The position numbers and the translations under genes were made by a program. Below, piece by piece: positions 51,704-60,978 of a stretch of 63,568 nucleotides of DNA. Location: the NCBI GenBank assembly GCA_017436285.1, contig JAFSDL010000053.1:1-63568 (forward strand). The letters are read 5' to 3'. How positions within the stretch are numbered: position 1 is the first letter of the stretch; each line of letters begins with the position of its first letter. Source of the DNA: Clostridia bacterium. GTDB lineage: Bacteria; Bacillota; Clostridia; Oscillospirales; Acutalibacteraceae. Below the pieces are notes generated by a model. That model saw only the letters and a program-made list of their open reading frames with translations, ran no database searches and was not told where the DNA came from.

Positions 51704-54511
51704 ATGAAAAAGAAAAAATTAACCTTTAATTCCCTTGCTTTAGGTAATCTGAAGCATAGGAAGAAAAGATATACCTTGATGATTTTTGGTATAATTCTTT
51801 CAATGGTGTTTTCATCAAGTATTATTTACTTTGCTTACAGTATATATGACACAACCGTAAAGCAAACAGAGGCAGATTATGGCTTTTATGATTGGTTTGA
51901 TTCAGGCTATAGCGAATCGGTGTTCAAAGAGTTTAAAACTAAGGGTTATCTTGAAGAATACGGTGTAGGTAAAACAATCGGTTTTATGTTTACTGATGAA
52001 AAAGATAAAATTAACGGTACACCAATTGCCAAGCTTGATGAAACAGCAAAAAGACTTGTTAACCCTATTTTAATTGATGGTACATACCCCGAAAATAAGG
52101 GCGAAATTGCTATTGAGCAAGCAACACTTTTACAGTTAGGCTTATCTGCAAAGGTGGGCGATAAAATAACCCTTAAATATCAGGTTCAGAACGGTGAGGA
52201 TTTATTACCGGAAATCAAAGAGAAAACATATACTCTCACGGGTATTTTAAGAGATAAGCGCAGTAATGTTGCAGAGTACGGGGAATTGTTACCGTCTGCA
52301 TTTGTAAGTAATTCTGAAAAAGTCGATTTAGGCGGAAAAGAAAATACATTGATTTATTCTGTTGTAAATCGTAAAAATGTGAAAGGTGTTTCTTCTTGGG
52401 CGTTAAGAGAGGATAAGGGCTTGTCTCCCGATCCTGAGATATGGGTTTATAAGGAGTTGGGCTATCTGGCTACATCTCTGGAAGGCTACACCCACGTTAT
52501 AATGGTAATTGTTGTGGTGGTAATTCTTTTGATTGCCTCTTCATTAGGTATTATTAATACGTTTGCAAGTAACCTGAAGGAACGGAAAAAGCAAATCGGA
52601 TTTTACAGAGCTGTTGGTGCGACTAAAAAGCAGATATTCTCGCTGTTTATGAGAGAAGCCTTAATTTTAGCAGTAATCTGCACTCCCGTAAGCCTTTTGA
52701 TTTCTTTCTTTGCAGTAAAGCTTATTATTGTTAAAACTTTCAGTAATTATTTCTTTACACCGAATTTATGGGTGCTTTTGGTTTGTGGTGCTTTTAGCAT
52801 TTTCTCTGTTTTTATGGCTTCACTCATTCCTCTTTTTTCTGCAATGAGAATCACACCCTTGCAGGCAATCAGAAATATCGAAGCTATGAGAAAATTCAAA
52901 AACAAAAAAATCAAAGGTCAAAAGGATTTTGATGCTTCAAAGCTTCTTGCAAAAAGGAATATGCTTGTTTCAAGAAGAAAGCAGGTTGTTGTCAGTATAT
53001 TTCTTACAATAACGATTATATTTTCCTCTTATGCAATGTCGTATATGACTTATGAGGTCAATAACATTGGCTTTATAGGTTTGGATTATGCTTTAAAGTA
53101 TGATTATGATTTGCATTTGTCCCGTGATGGCGGTAACGCTTATTATAACTCTCCTGAAAGCAATAACGGATTTTCCGAAAACCATATTCAGACAGTTTTG
53201 AATCACGAAAGCATCACTTCTTTTTATGGTGAAAAAGGAGCAGAGGCTATTATAGAATATGAAGCTGATGATATTTCAAATTATTTCAGGCTTGCAACAG
53301 ATGTTGCCGGTGATGTAAATATAGATGGTTCAAAGGAAGTAAATAAAGATAATTATATTAAATATTTCGAAGAACAGGAAGCGGAATATTCAGGTGGCGA
53401 TTTCGAGAGTCAGGAAACTGTGGATGTAAAAAATGCGACGGGCTATGACGGAGATATTTTGCAGGTGAACCTAATTTCCGTTGATGGTGAATTAATAGAG
53501 AAGCTTTCTTCCGTAGCGTTAATGTCTGGAAAGGTTAATATAGATAAGCTTGATTCCGGTGAACAGGTGCTTGTTATTGCCCCGGCAAAAATATATGTTA
53601 CGGTGGAAGAGGGTTACACCGACACAAAGGATATCGTTAGTCGTTGGAATTCTGAATATACTGAGGAATTGATTGAAGCAAACCCCGAAATATTAATCAC
53701 AACAGAAGAATGTGATATTGTTCCCGGAGATATTCTTGATATAGGTGTTGTTTATGCAGAAAACCCTGACCCTGATTACGATGCTGAAGGTAAGCCCTAT
53801 TTGGAGAAAGAGAAAATTATTACTCAAACACGTTCCGATGTTGAAATAGGCGGAGTTTTAGATATGAGGTGTGTTGGTGAAAGTATTAGCCACTTCGCAG
53901 ATTTTACAATTGTCACAACGCATGAGGGAATGGAAAAGTTTTTCTCTGATGCTAAATATAAAGAGGTTAAATTTGTTTTAAACGGAGATTGCACAGAGGA
54001 AACAGATAAAGAAATCTGCACGATTCTCAATTCTGTTGCAGAGTGCGTTGATGAAGGTGAATATACCTCAAAGTACGAAAATATACAAACTCAAAAGGAA
54101 GAGTGGAAAAATCTTGGAATTCTTTTGTATGCAATTGTAATTTTGTTCTATACAATTTGCGGAAGCATTGTAAACAATACGGTTATGGCAACTATCAAGG
54201 AAGATAAAAAGAAAATAGGTACACTTCGTGCAGTTGGTGCAAATGAAAAGGAGATTTCAAAATCATATATTCTCCAGCTTCTTTCGATGTTTAAATGGGG
54301 CTTCGGAATAGGCTTTGGCGGGTTTGCTTTGTCATATTTGATAATAGTGCTGACAAATAAATATACAAGCCTTGCAGAGGTTCTTGTGTTCAATCCTTGG
54401 GTTACACTTTTATTAGGTCTCATCCTTTTCGCAATCTGCTCATTGAGTGTGTATACAAAGATAAGAAAAGAAACACGGAACAGTATTGTTGAGAATATAA
54501 GAGAATTATAA
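51704..54511 (+). CDS. FtsX-fold ABC permease, copy 2
   Basis: The 935 aa paralogue of the preceding permease has the same layout. The chosen start gives MKKKKLTFNSLALGNLKHRK, matching both paralogues; a start at 51671 would add residues from the MITE. The first FtsX motif is KERKKQIGFYRAVGATKKQI, the second KEDKKKIGTLRAVGANEKEI. The final 110 residues are almost identical to copy 3, while the large external domain (about 455-790) differs strongly. A weak AGGAAG site precedes the ATG. Confidence 0.9.
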   Translation: MKKKKLTFNSLALGNLKHRKKRYTLMIFGIILSMVFSSSIIYFAYSIYDTTVKQTEADYGFYDWFDSGYSESVFKEFKTKGYLEEYGVGKTIGFMFTDEKDKINGTPIAKLDETAKRLVNPILIDGTYPENKGEIAIEQATLLQLGLSAKVGDKITLKYQVQNGEDLLPEIKEKTYTLTGILRDKRSNVAEYGELLPSAFVSNSEKVDLGGKENTLIYSVVNRKNVKGVSSWALREDKGLSPDPEIWVYKELGYLATSLEGYTHVIMVIVVVVILLIASSLGIINTFASNLKERKKQIGFYRAVGATKKQIFSLFMREALILAVICTPVSLLISFFAVKLIIVKTFSNYFFTPNLWVLLVCGAFSIFSVFMASLIPLFSAMRITPLQAIRNIEAMRKFKNKKIKGQKDFDASKLLAKRNMLVSRRKQVVVSIFLTITIIFSSYAMSYMTYEVNNIGFIGLDYALKYDYDLHLSRDGGNAYYNSPESNNGFSENHIQTVLNHESITSFYGEKGAEAIIEYEADDISNYFRLATDVAGDVNIDGSKEVNKDNYIKYFEEQEAEYSGGDFESQETVDVKNATGYDGDILQVNLISVDGELIEKLSSVALMSGKVNIDKLDSGEQVLVIAPAKIYVTVEEGYTDTKDIVSRWNSEYTEELIEANPEILITTEECDIVPGDILDIGVVYAENPDPDYDAEGKPYLEKEKIITQTRSDVEIGGVLDMRCVGESISHFADFTIVTTHEGMEKFFSDAKYKEVKFVLNGDCTEETDKEICTILNSVAECVDEGEYTSKYENIQTQKEEWKNLGILLYAIVILFYTICGSIVNNTVMATIKEDKKKIGTLRAVGANEKEISKSYILQLLSMFKWGFGIGFGGFALSYLIIVLTNKYTSLAEVLVFNPWVTLLLGLILFAICSLSVYTKIRKETRNSIVENIREL

Positions 54512-54514
54512 ATC

Positions 54515-54584
54515 AGCAAATAGCAGATAGCAGATAGCAAATAGCTAACAGCTAATTGCTAACCACTAATCGCTAATTGGTAGG
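54515..54584. repeat. Heptamer-phased tract of ten units
   Basis: AGCAAAT, AGCAGAT, AGCAGAT, AGCAAAT, AGCTAAC, AGCTAAT, TGCTAAC, CACTAAT, CGCTAAT, TGGTAGG. It fills the entire gap between permeases 2 and 3 and includes the region where a ribosome-binding site would lie. Confidence 0.85.
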
Positions 54585-54591
54585 TGAAACT

Positions 54592-57336
54592 ATGAAAAAG
54601 AAAAAATTAACATTTAATTCCCTTGCTTTAGGAAACCTGAAGCACAGGAAGAAAAGATATACCTTGATGATTTTAGGTATCGTTCTTTCAATGGTGTTTT
54701 CTTCGAGTATTATTTACTTCGGGTTTAGTATTTACACAACATCTCAGGAACAACGTAAAGCAGAGTTGGGTTTATATGACAAATTCTTTGGTGTTTTCAA
54801 TGAAAAAATGTATGAAGCCGGAAAAAGCAGAGGTGCTTTTGAAGAAACAGGCTTCGGTGAAACATTGGGTTTGATTTTTACTGATAAAGAAGAAAAAATC
54901 AACGGAACACCAATTGCCAAGCTTGATGAAACTGCAAAGAAGCTTGTTAACCCGATTTTGATAGAAGGTAGTTATCCTGAAAAGCAGGGCGAAATTGCTA
55001 TTGAACAAACAACACTTTTGCAGTTAGGAATTACCGCAAAGCCCGGTGATAAAATCAAATTAAAAATGCAGGTTCAGAACGGCGAGGATTTATTACCGAA
55101 AATTAAAGAAAAAAACTTTGTTTTGTCCGGCATTTTAAAGGATAAAAGATCTAATATTCTTTACAGCGTTGATGATAAGGATGTTCTGCCGTCAGCCTTT
55201 GTCAGCGAATATGAAAAGGTTGATTTAGGCGGAAAAGCCAATAAGATTGTTTATTATAAGCTTACTGATGACGGTTGGAACATAATTTATGATGTTATGG
55301 CGGAATATGACGGCTTCACTAAAGAAATTGGTGTTTATAGTGAGGTTGGCGAATTTATGTCTGACCAATTCTCATCATTGATGTTTATCGGCACTATAGT
55401 TGTGATTTTGCTTCTTGCATCTTCTGTTGGTATTGTTAATGCTTTTACCAGTAATTTAAAAGAACGTAAAAAGCAAATCGGTATGTACCGTGCGGTTGGT
55501 GCAACCAAAAGGCAGATTAGAAAGCTTTTCGGCAGAGAAGCGGTTTTGTTAAGCGTTATATGTACACCAATAAGTCTTTTGATTTCTTATGGTGCAGTAA
55601 AAATCCTTGTAAACAATCTTTTTGAAAATGCATATTTTGAGCCTAATATATGGGTGCTTTTAGCTTGCGGTGCTTTCAGTATTATCTGCGTTATAGCAGC
55701 ATCCTTTATTCCTTTGGTTTCTGCTTCTAAAATTTCGCCAATGCAGGCAATCAGAAATATTGAAGCCACAAGAAAATTGAAGAATAAAAAAGTGAAAAGC
55801 CAAAAGAATTTTAATGTTTCAAAGCTTATTGCAAAAAGAAATCTTGTTATTTCAAAGGGTAAGTTAGTTGTTGTAAGTCTTTTCCTTGTTATCACAATTA
55901 TCTTTTCTTCTTATGCACTTTCATATCTTTCCTTTGCTAAGGATGATTTATATGAACAGGAATATGACTATAGCTTACACTTGAGCAGAGATTCAGGCTA
56001 TTTTGCAATTAATTATCCGAAAGGCAATAACGGATTTACCGAAAATCACAAGCAATCAGTTTTGATGAATGAGAATATAAAAAGTGCGTATGGAATTAAA
56101 ACCGCTAATGTTAATATACTTGTTGATGAAATGACTGAGTATCAGCGAATTACAGATGGTGATTTCACGGCACCTGAAAAGGATGAGGATTTGCAAAATC
56201 TTGATGAAACAAATTATCAAGAGGTTTTTAATCAAGGTTTTAGTCAAGAAAAGCTTGATATAATTAATCTTGCAGAATATGATGGTAATTTTATCAACTT
56301 TGAAATTGTGGCTTTGGATGAAGAATTGATAAATCAAGTTGATAGTGTGCGTGCCGGTGAAATAGATATAGCAAAGCTGAATAGCGGGGAACAGGTTATT
56401 CTTCTTGCACCTGAAAAGGTTTATTTAGTGGCACGAACAGAAGAGTACGGTACATTTTTAGACACTTATCAACATATAAGCCATATAGAAGAAGCAAAAA
56501 AGGGGTACGGGGAAAATATAAGAATACTAGCTGAAAAGGAATGTGATTTTAAAGCTGGCGATTTGCTTGATTTAAGTATTCTTTACAGTGAAAAGTCCAA
56601 TGAAGATTATGATATAACAGGCGAAACAATTGTAGATAAAGAGGATTTGGAAATTAACACTAAACAGGTGGAAATCTGTGCAATTGCAAATGATACAATT
56701 CCTATGTTTACTTTTGGTGGTTCTGAATTTTCTTTAGTCACAACTGTTGAGGGAATGGAGCATTTTTTCCCAAGAGCAAAGTATAAAGAAATTATGTTCG
56801 ATTTAAAGGGTGAATGTAATGACGAAATTGATGCAGAGATAACAGATTTGCTCAAAAGCATTGTTAATTGCGTTGATGAATCCGATTATATGTCTAATTA
56901 TGAGTATAACCGGGAGCAAAAAGAAACTATTAAAGGTTTAACATTCCTTGTTTATGCTATTGTAATTCTTCTTTTTACAATCTGCGGAAGTATTATCAAT
57001 AATACAATTGCAGCGAACATCAAAGAAGATAAAAAGAAAATAGGTACACTTCGTGCAGTTGGTGCAAATGAAAAGGAAATTTCAAAATCCTATATTCTCC
57101 AGCTTCTTTCAATGTTCAAATGGGGCTTCGGAATAGGCTTTGGCGGGTTCGCTTTGTCATATTTGATAATAGTACTGACAAATAAATATACAAGCCTTGC
57201 AGAGGTTCTTGTGTTCAATCCCTGGATTACACTTTTATTAGGTCTTATCCTTTTTGCAATCTGCTCATTAAGTGTGTATTCAAAGATAAGAAAAGAAACA
57301 AGGAACAGTATTGTTGAGAATATTCGTGAATTATAA
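54592..57336 (+). CDS. FtsX-fold ABC permease, copy 3
   Basis: The 914 aa third paralogue has an N-terminus (MKKKKLTFNSLALGNLKHRK) and C-terminal 110 residues that match copy 2 with only a few substitutions (V/I and T/S). The external domains keep anchors such as YDYSLHLSRDSG, NNGFTENH and LNSGEQVILLAPEKVY but are otherwise diverged. The first FtsX motif is KERKKQIGMYRAVGATKRQI. The start 54592 is chosen by homology; a TTG 15 bases earlier is in the repeat tract. Likely shares the single ATPase. Confidence 0.9.
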   Translation: MKKKKLTFNSLALGNLKHRKKRYTLMILGIVLSMVFSSSIIYFGFSIYTTSQEQRKAELGLYDKFFGVFNEKMYEAGKSRGAFEETGFGETLGLIFTDKEEKINGTPIAKLDETAKKLVNPILIEGSYPEKQGEIAIEQTTLLQLGITAKPGDKIKLKMQVQNGEDLLPKIKEKNFVLSGILKDKRSNILYSVDDKDVLPSAFVSEYEKVDLGGKANKIVYYKLTDDGWNIIYDVMAEYDGFTKEIGVYSEVGEFMSDQFSSLMFIGTIVVILLLASSVGIVNAFTSNLKERKKQIGMYRAVGATKRQIRKLFGREAVLLSVICTPISLLISYGAVKILVNNLFENAYFEPNIWVLLACGAFSIICVIAASFIPLVSASKISPMQAIRNIEATRKLKNKKVKSQKNFNVSKLIAKRNLVISKGKLVVVSLFLVITIIFSSYALSYLSFAKDDLYEQEYDYSLHLSRDSGYFAINYPKGNNGFTENHKQSVLMNENIKSAYGIKTANVNILVDEMTEYQRITDGDFTAPEKDEDLQNLDETNYQEVFNQGFSQEKLDIINLAEYDGNFINFEIVALDEELINQVDSVRAGEIDIAKLNSGEQVILLAPEKVYLVARTEEYGTFLDTYQHISHIEEAKKGYGENIRILAEKECDFKAGDLLDLSILYSEKSNEDYDITGETIVDKEDLEINTKQVEICAIANDTIPMFTFGGSEFSLVTTVEGMEHFFPRAKYKEIMFDLKGECNDEIDAEITDLLKSIVNCVDESDYMSNYEYNREQKETIKGLTFLVYAIVILLFTICGSIINNTIAANIKEDKKKIGTLRAVGANEKEISKSYILQLLSMFKWGFGIGFGGFALSYLIIVLTNKYTSLAEVLVFNPWITLLLGLILFAICSLSVYSKIRKETRNSIVENIREL

Positions 57337-57390
57337 AAGTTGAAAGTGGAAAATTGAAAGTTTCGGGTGCTGCGCACGGCAATTTTAAAG
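57334..57390. repeat. Heptamer-phased tract with GC core
   Basis: AAGTTGA, AAGTGGA, AAATTGA, AAGTTTC then GGGTGCTGCGCACGGC. The same core begins GGGTGCTGCGCACAGC near 63333. Confidence 0.7.
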
Positions 57391-57441
57391 AACTCGGAAT
57401 GCGGAATGAGCTTCGCAAGGAGTAGAGATAGAAGAATTAAG

Positions 57442-57832
57442 TAGATAAAAGCGAAGCCTATCATCCCTGTTTGCCATTGGGCAAATAGGGAGGGGGACCG
57501 TTCTTCTATGAGTAAATTATTTCAATATGAATATTTCGGGTGGTATGGTTTTGTATTGATATAGTTTGGGCGGAATGGTGGTGGGTTGCCACGTAAAGAC
57601 AATCCTTTGTTGATTAGAGCTAATAAAGAAGTTAATTATATAATTGATTATTCCCCTAATCAACGAAGTAAAGAGGGAAGGGGGCAACCCACCACCACCC
57701 CGCTTTAATTTATTTATAAATGTACTTATTGGCACGAAATAAACTTAATTCGTAAGTTTTTTACATTCAAGGGCGGTCCCCCTCCCTATGTGGCAGAGCC
57801 ACACAGGGATGATAGGGCTTCGCATAACTTAC
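57442..57832. mobile_element. Palindromic MITE-like element D
   Basis: Left GCGAAGCCTATCATCCCTG, right CAGGGATGATAGGGCTTCGC, each with an inner hairpin and AGGGGGACCG or CGGTCCCCCT. Internal GGTGGTGGGTTGCCAC faces GGCAACCCACCACC. About 390 bp. It separates permease 3 from the single-pass surface protein. Confidence 0.85.
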
Positions 57833-57862
57833 AGAATGTCCTTAACAGAAAGATGTGATTAT

Positions 57863-58966
57863 ATGAAAAAAATATTGATTTTATTATTGAGTTTAATGCT
57901 CTGCACAGTGCCTTGCTTAGCAGTTGAAGAGGGTAGCGAGAGTGTGACGGAAGCTACAGAGGTCACAACAGAAGCTAACACCGAAGCCACAACAAAGAAG
58001 GCAGAAAAAACAACTGAAAAAGCAGAGTCAACAACTAAAAAGGTTAAAACAACAAAGAAGGCTGAAAAGGTCGAACCGGATGTGGAAGAAGAGAAGGCAC
58101 CCGAGAAAACCGAAGAGGTAACTGAGGACAGCTCTCAGCCTCGTCTTATGGTGACGGGCTATGTTGTTGAGAATGATTATTTAACTCCCGAAAAGGATGG
58201 TAAAATAACAGTAACTCTTCAGAATATGCACCCCTCAAAATCGGTGAAAAATATTATGCTTTCTATTGAAGATGGTGCAGATGAAATTATTCCCGAGGGT
58301 ATGGGAACAAAATATATTTCATCAATCGGTGCAGGAAAAATTTATAGCTGGGAAATTCCTGTTTCAGTATTCCATTCCGCAACCGTAGGTGAGCATAAAA
58401 TGAATTTCACCTGCGAATATGAGGATGAATATGGTTCAGGGTATTCTGTAAATGCAGCCTTAAGAGTTCAGGTTCGTCAGCCTGCAAAATTGGATTATGA
58501 CGGTGCAAAGCTTCCCGTTAAGGTTGTTCAGGAGGATACGGTAACACTCAATATAAACCTTATGAATACAGGTAAATCCACTCTTTATAACTGCAAGGTT
58601 GAATTTGATATTGAAGGACTTGAATCCGGTGGCAGTAGCTTTGCAGGCGAAATTCCTGTTGGTGAAAGCAAAACTGCAACAGCAAATCTTCGTGTTGACA
58701 GCGAGAAAACAGGTAATGTAAAAGGCACAATCAAAATTACTTATGAAGACGCTTTCGGTAAGACCTTTGAAAAAGAACAAGAGGTAAAAACTCTTATTGA
58801 AAAGAAGGTTATCAAGGCAGAGAAAAAGGAAGAGGAAGAAAAGAAAAATCCTCTGTGGTGGCTTTTCCTTCTTGCTGGTCTTGTAGTCGGTGGCGGTCTC
58901 GGCTTCGGTATTCCCTTTGCAATCAACTCTAAAAAGCAAAGAGATGAGGATGAAAAAAGATTATAA
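57863..58966 (+). CDS. Single-pass surface protein with Thr/Glu/Lys stalk and NEW3/CARDB-like domains
   Basis: The 367 aa protein starts at ATG 57863, giving a signal peptide (MKKILILLLSLMLCTVPCLA). A low-complexity Thr, Glu and Lys stalk (about 25-100) follows, with repeats of TEATTKKAEKTT type. Two beta-sandwich-like domains (about 105-210 and 215-320: VTLNINLMNTGKSTLYNCKVE) lead to a C-terminal membrane helix (about 335-358) and a short basic tail. It resembles archaeal and clostridial S-layer/COG1361-type proteins that often accompany FtsX permeases. It may be a periplasmic-side partner of the three permeases; this is inferred from position. Confidence 0.75.
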   Translation: MKKILILLLSLMLCTVPCLAVEEGSESVTEATEVTTEANTEATTKKAEKTTEKAESTTKKVKTTKKAEKVEPDVEEEKAPEKTEEVTEDSSQPRLMVTGYVVENDYLTPEKDGKITVTLQNMHPSKSVKNIMLSIEDGADEIIPEGMGTKYISSIGAGKIYSWEIPVSVFHSATVGEHKMNFTCEYEDEYGSGYSVNAALRVQVRQPAKLDYDGAKLPVKVVQEDTVTLNINLMNTGKSTLYNCKVEFDIEGLESGGSSFAGEIPVGESKTATANLRVDSEKTGNVKGTIKITYEDAFGKTFEKEQEVKTLIEKKVIKAEKKEEEEKKNPLWWLFLLAGLVVGGGLGFGIPFAINSKKQRDEDEKRL

Positions 58967-58980
58967 CAATTTGCTTTATT

Positions 58981-59055
58981 CTGTGGTATGGGCAAGCCCA
59001 TACCATAGATTTATTATAGTCAACAACCGTAAGGTACAGGCTTGCCTGTACCAAA
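58981..59055. repeat. REP/BIME-like inverted doublet
   Basis: GGTATGGGCAAGCCCATACC and, inverted, CCGTAAGGTACAGGCTTGCC (to TGTACC). Confidence 0.8.
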
Positions 59056-59087
59056 GAATTAGTCATATAACACAAATAAACAGCAAT

Positions 59088-59112
59088 TCCTTTGGTGGAG
59101 TTGCTGTTTTTG
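59088..59112 (+). terminator. Terminator before the GH35 gene
   Basis: AACAGCAA-TTC stem pairing with GAG-TTGCTGTT, followed by a T-rich run. Confidence 0.75.
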
Positions 59113-59190
59113 ATTTTGGGGTTTGTTTTTAATGAGCTCTTTTAGTATAATTAGAGGTGTGTATTTACCTTATAATGAGGAGAAGTTTTT

Positions 59191-60945
59191 ATGCTTGAAA
59201 TGAAAAACGGAAAATTCTATATGGATGGTGAGGAATTCCATATTTATTCGGGTGCAATGCACTATTTCAGAATTCCCGAGGAATATTGGCTTGACCGTCT
59301 TCTGAAATTAAAGGCGGCAGGGCTTAACACAGTTGAAACCTATGTCCCTTGGAATTACCACGAGCCTAAGAAAAATCAGTTTAATTTTGAGGGTATGCTC
59401 AATATCGAAAAATTTGTTAAAACTGCGCAGGATTTAGGGCTTTATGTTATTGTTCGCCCCGGTCCTTATATCTGTGCAGAATGGGACTTCGGTGGTTTAC
59501 CTGCCTGGCTTCTTAAGGATAAAAATATAAGGCTTCGCTGTTGGGATAAGGCATACATAAAAGCAGTTGAGGATTTTTATAAGGTGCTTATTCCTAAGCT
59601 TGTGCCTTATCAGATTACAAAGGGCGGAAGGCTTATTGCAATGCAGGTTGAGAATGAATATGGCTCCTTCGGCAGAGATAAAAAATATCTTTACTGGTTA
59701 AGAGATTTAATGAAAGAGCTTGGTGTTGATGTTCAGCTTTTTACCTCTGACGGTGAAAACCGTTATTTCTTCTCGGGTGGCGGAATTCCTGAGGAGTGGA
59801 TGGTTGCAAACTTCGGTGGCTACCATGAAAACCGCTTTAATGATTTGAAGCTTTTACAGCCTGATAAGCCTCTTATGTGCGGTGAGCATTGGTGCGGTTG
59901 GTTTGACCGCTATGGCGCAAAGCACCATACCGACAATCCCGAGGAAACTCTCGGCAGAAGCCTTGATGGCTTCTTTAAAGAGGATGCCAATTTTAACCTT
60001 TATATGTTCCACGGTGGCACAAACTTCGGTTTTTCATCGGGTGCAAACTACTACGATTACTATTGCCCCACAACCACAAGCTATGACTATGGTGCACCCC
60101 TTTCGGAAAATGGTGCATATACAGAAAAATACTTTGTTCTTCGTAACAGAATGGCAAAGCAGTTGGGCAAGGAGCTTCCCGAATTACCTGAGGATTCAAA
60201 AACAAAGGCTTATGGTAAGGTTGAATTAACTGAATTTGCAGATTTAAAGGATGTATACAAGAAATTTGCAGTTCATAAAAAATCCCATATCCCTCATTAT
60301 ATGGAACATTACGGACAGAATAGCGGCTTTATTCTTTACAGTACAACTCTTAAGGGCTTCTATGGTGATACAGAGCTTAATGCCTTTGGCGTTCACGATA
60401 TTGCGTATATCTACATAAACGGTGAGTTAAAGCATATTTATGACAGAACAAAGCTTAAGGGTAAGGAGCTTTATGAGGAGAGCTTCTCTGTGCCTGTTAA
60501 GGCTTTTAATGGCGAAATCAAGGTGGATATTCTTGTTCAGGCTCTTGGCAGAATAAATTATGCAAGAAGAATTTATGACAGAAAGGGTCTTGATGAGATT
60601 TACCTTGGCGGTCAGGCTATTGTTGACTGGGATGTTTATTGTATGGAGCTTGATAAGGCACCCCATATCAGATATAAGAAATCTCATAAAGACTTCCCGT
60701 GCTTTATGAAGGGTACTTTCAAGGCGGAAGAAAAGGTTGATACCTTTGTTGATATGCGTGGCTTTACCAATGCAGTTATTTATGTTAACGGCTTTAACCT
60801 CGGTAGATTTTTAAAGCGTGGACCCCAATACACCTTCTATCTTCCCGCACCCATTCTCAAGGATGAAAATGAAATTGTTATTTTTGAGCTTGAGGGCTGT
60901 AGGAAAAATGAAATAAGACTTACAGATAAACCTATTTTTAAATAA
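59191..60945 (+). CDS. Beta-galactosidase, glycoside hydrolase family 35
   Basis: Hydrolyses terminal beta-galactosides. The 584 aa, apparently cytoplasmic enzyme (no signal peptide) opens with the GH35 block FHIYSGAMHYFRIPEEYW and GLNTVETYVPWNYHEP. The acid/base Glu156 is in QVENEYGSFG and the nucleophile Glu232 in CGEHWCGWFDRYG. C-terminal jelly-roll domains end with GFNLGRFLKRGPQYTFYLP. The start follows GAGGAGAAG. It is followed after 33 bases by a sugar-type MFS transporter, so both likely form one uptake and degradation unit. Confidence 0.95.
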   Translation: MLEMKNGKFYMDGEEFHIYSGAMHYFRIPEEYWLDRLLKLKAAGLNTVETYVPWNYHEPKKNQFNFEGMLNIEKFVKTAQDLGLYVIVRPGPYICAEWDFGGLPAWLLKDKNIRLRCWDKAYIKAVEDFYKVLIPKLVPYQITKGGRLIAMQVENEYGSFGRDKKYLYWLRDLMKELGVDVQLFTSDGENRYFFSGGGIPEEWMVANFGGYHENRFNDLKLLQPDKPLMCGEHWCGWFDRYGAKHHTDNPEETLGRSLDGFFKEDANFNLYMFHGGTNFGFSSGANYYDYYCPTTTSYDYGAPLSENGAYTEKYFVLRNRMAKQLGKELPELPEDSKTKAYGKVELTEFADLKDVYKKFAVHKKSHIPHYMEHYGQNSGFILYSTTLKGFYGDTELNAFGVHDIAYIYINGELKHIYDRTKLKGKELYEESFSVPVKAFNGEIKVDILVQALGRINYARRIYDRKGLDEIYLGGQAIVDWDVYCMELDKAPHIRYKKSHKDFPCFMKGTFKAEEKVDTFVDMRGFTNAVIYVNGFNLGRFLKRGPQYTFYLPAPILKDENEIVIFELEGCRKNEIRLTDKPIFK

Positions 60946-60978
60946 GAACTTTAAATAATTATGAAATAAGGTGATTTT

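Noticed and set aside
45823-58966. Canonical BceRS-BceAB module
   Set aside because: The kinase has one membrane helix and the permeases have two large external domains with two FtsX cores, unlike BceB with its ten helices and one loop; only the general logic is shared.
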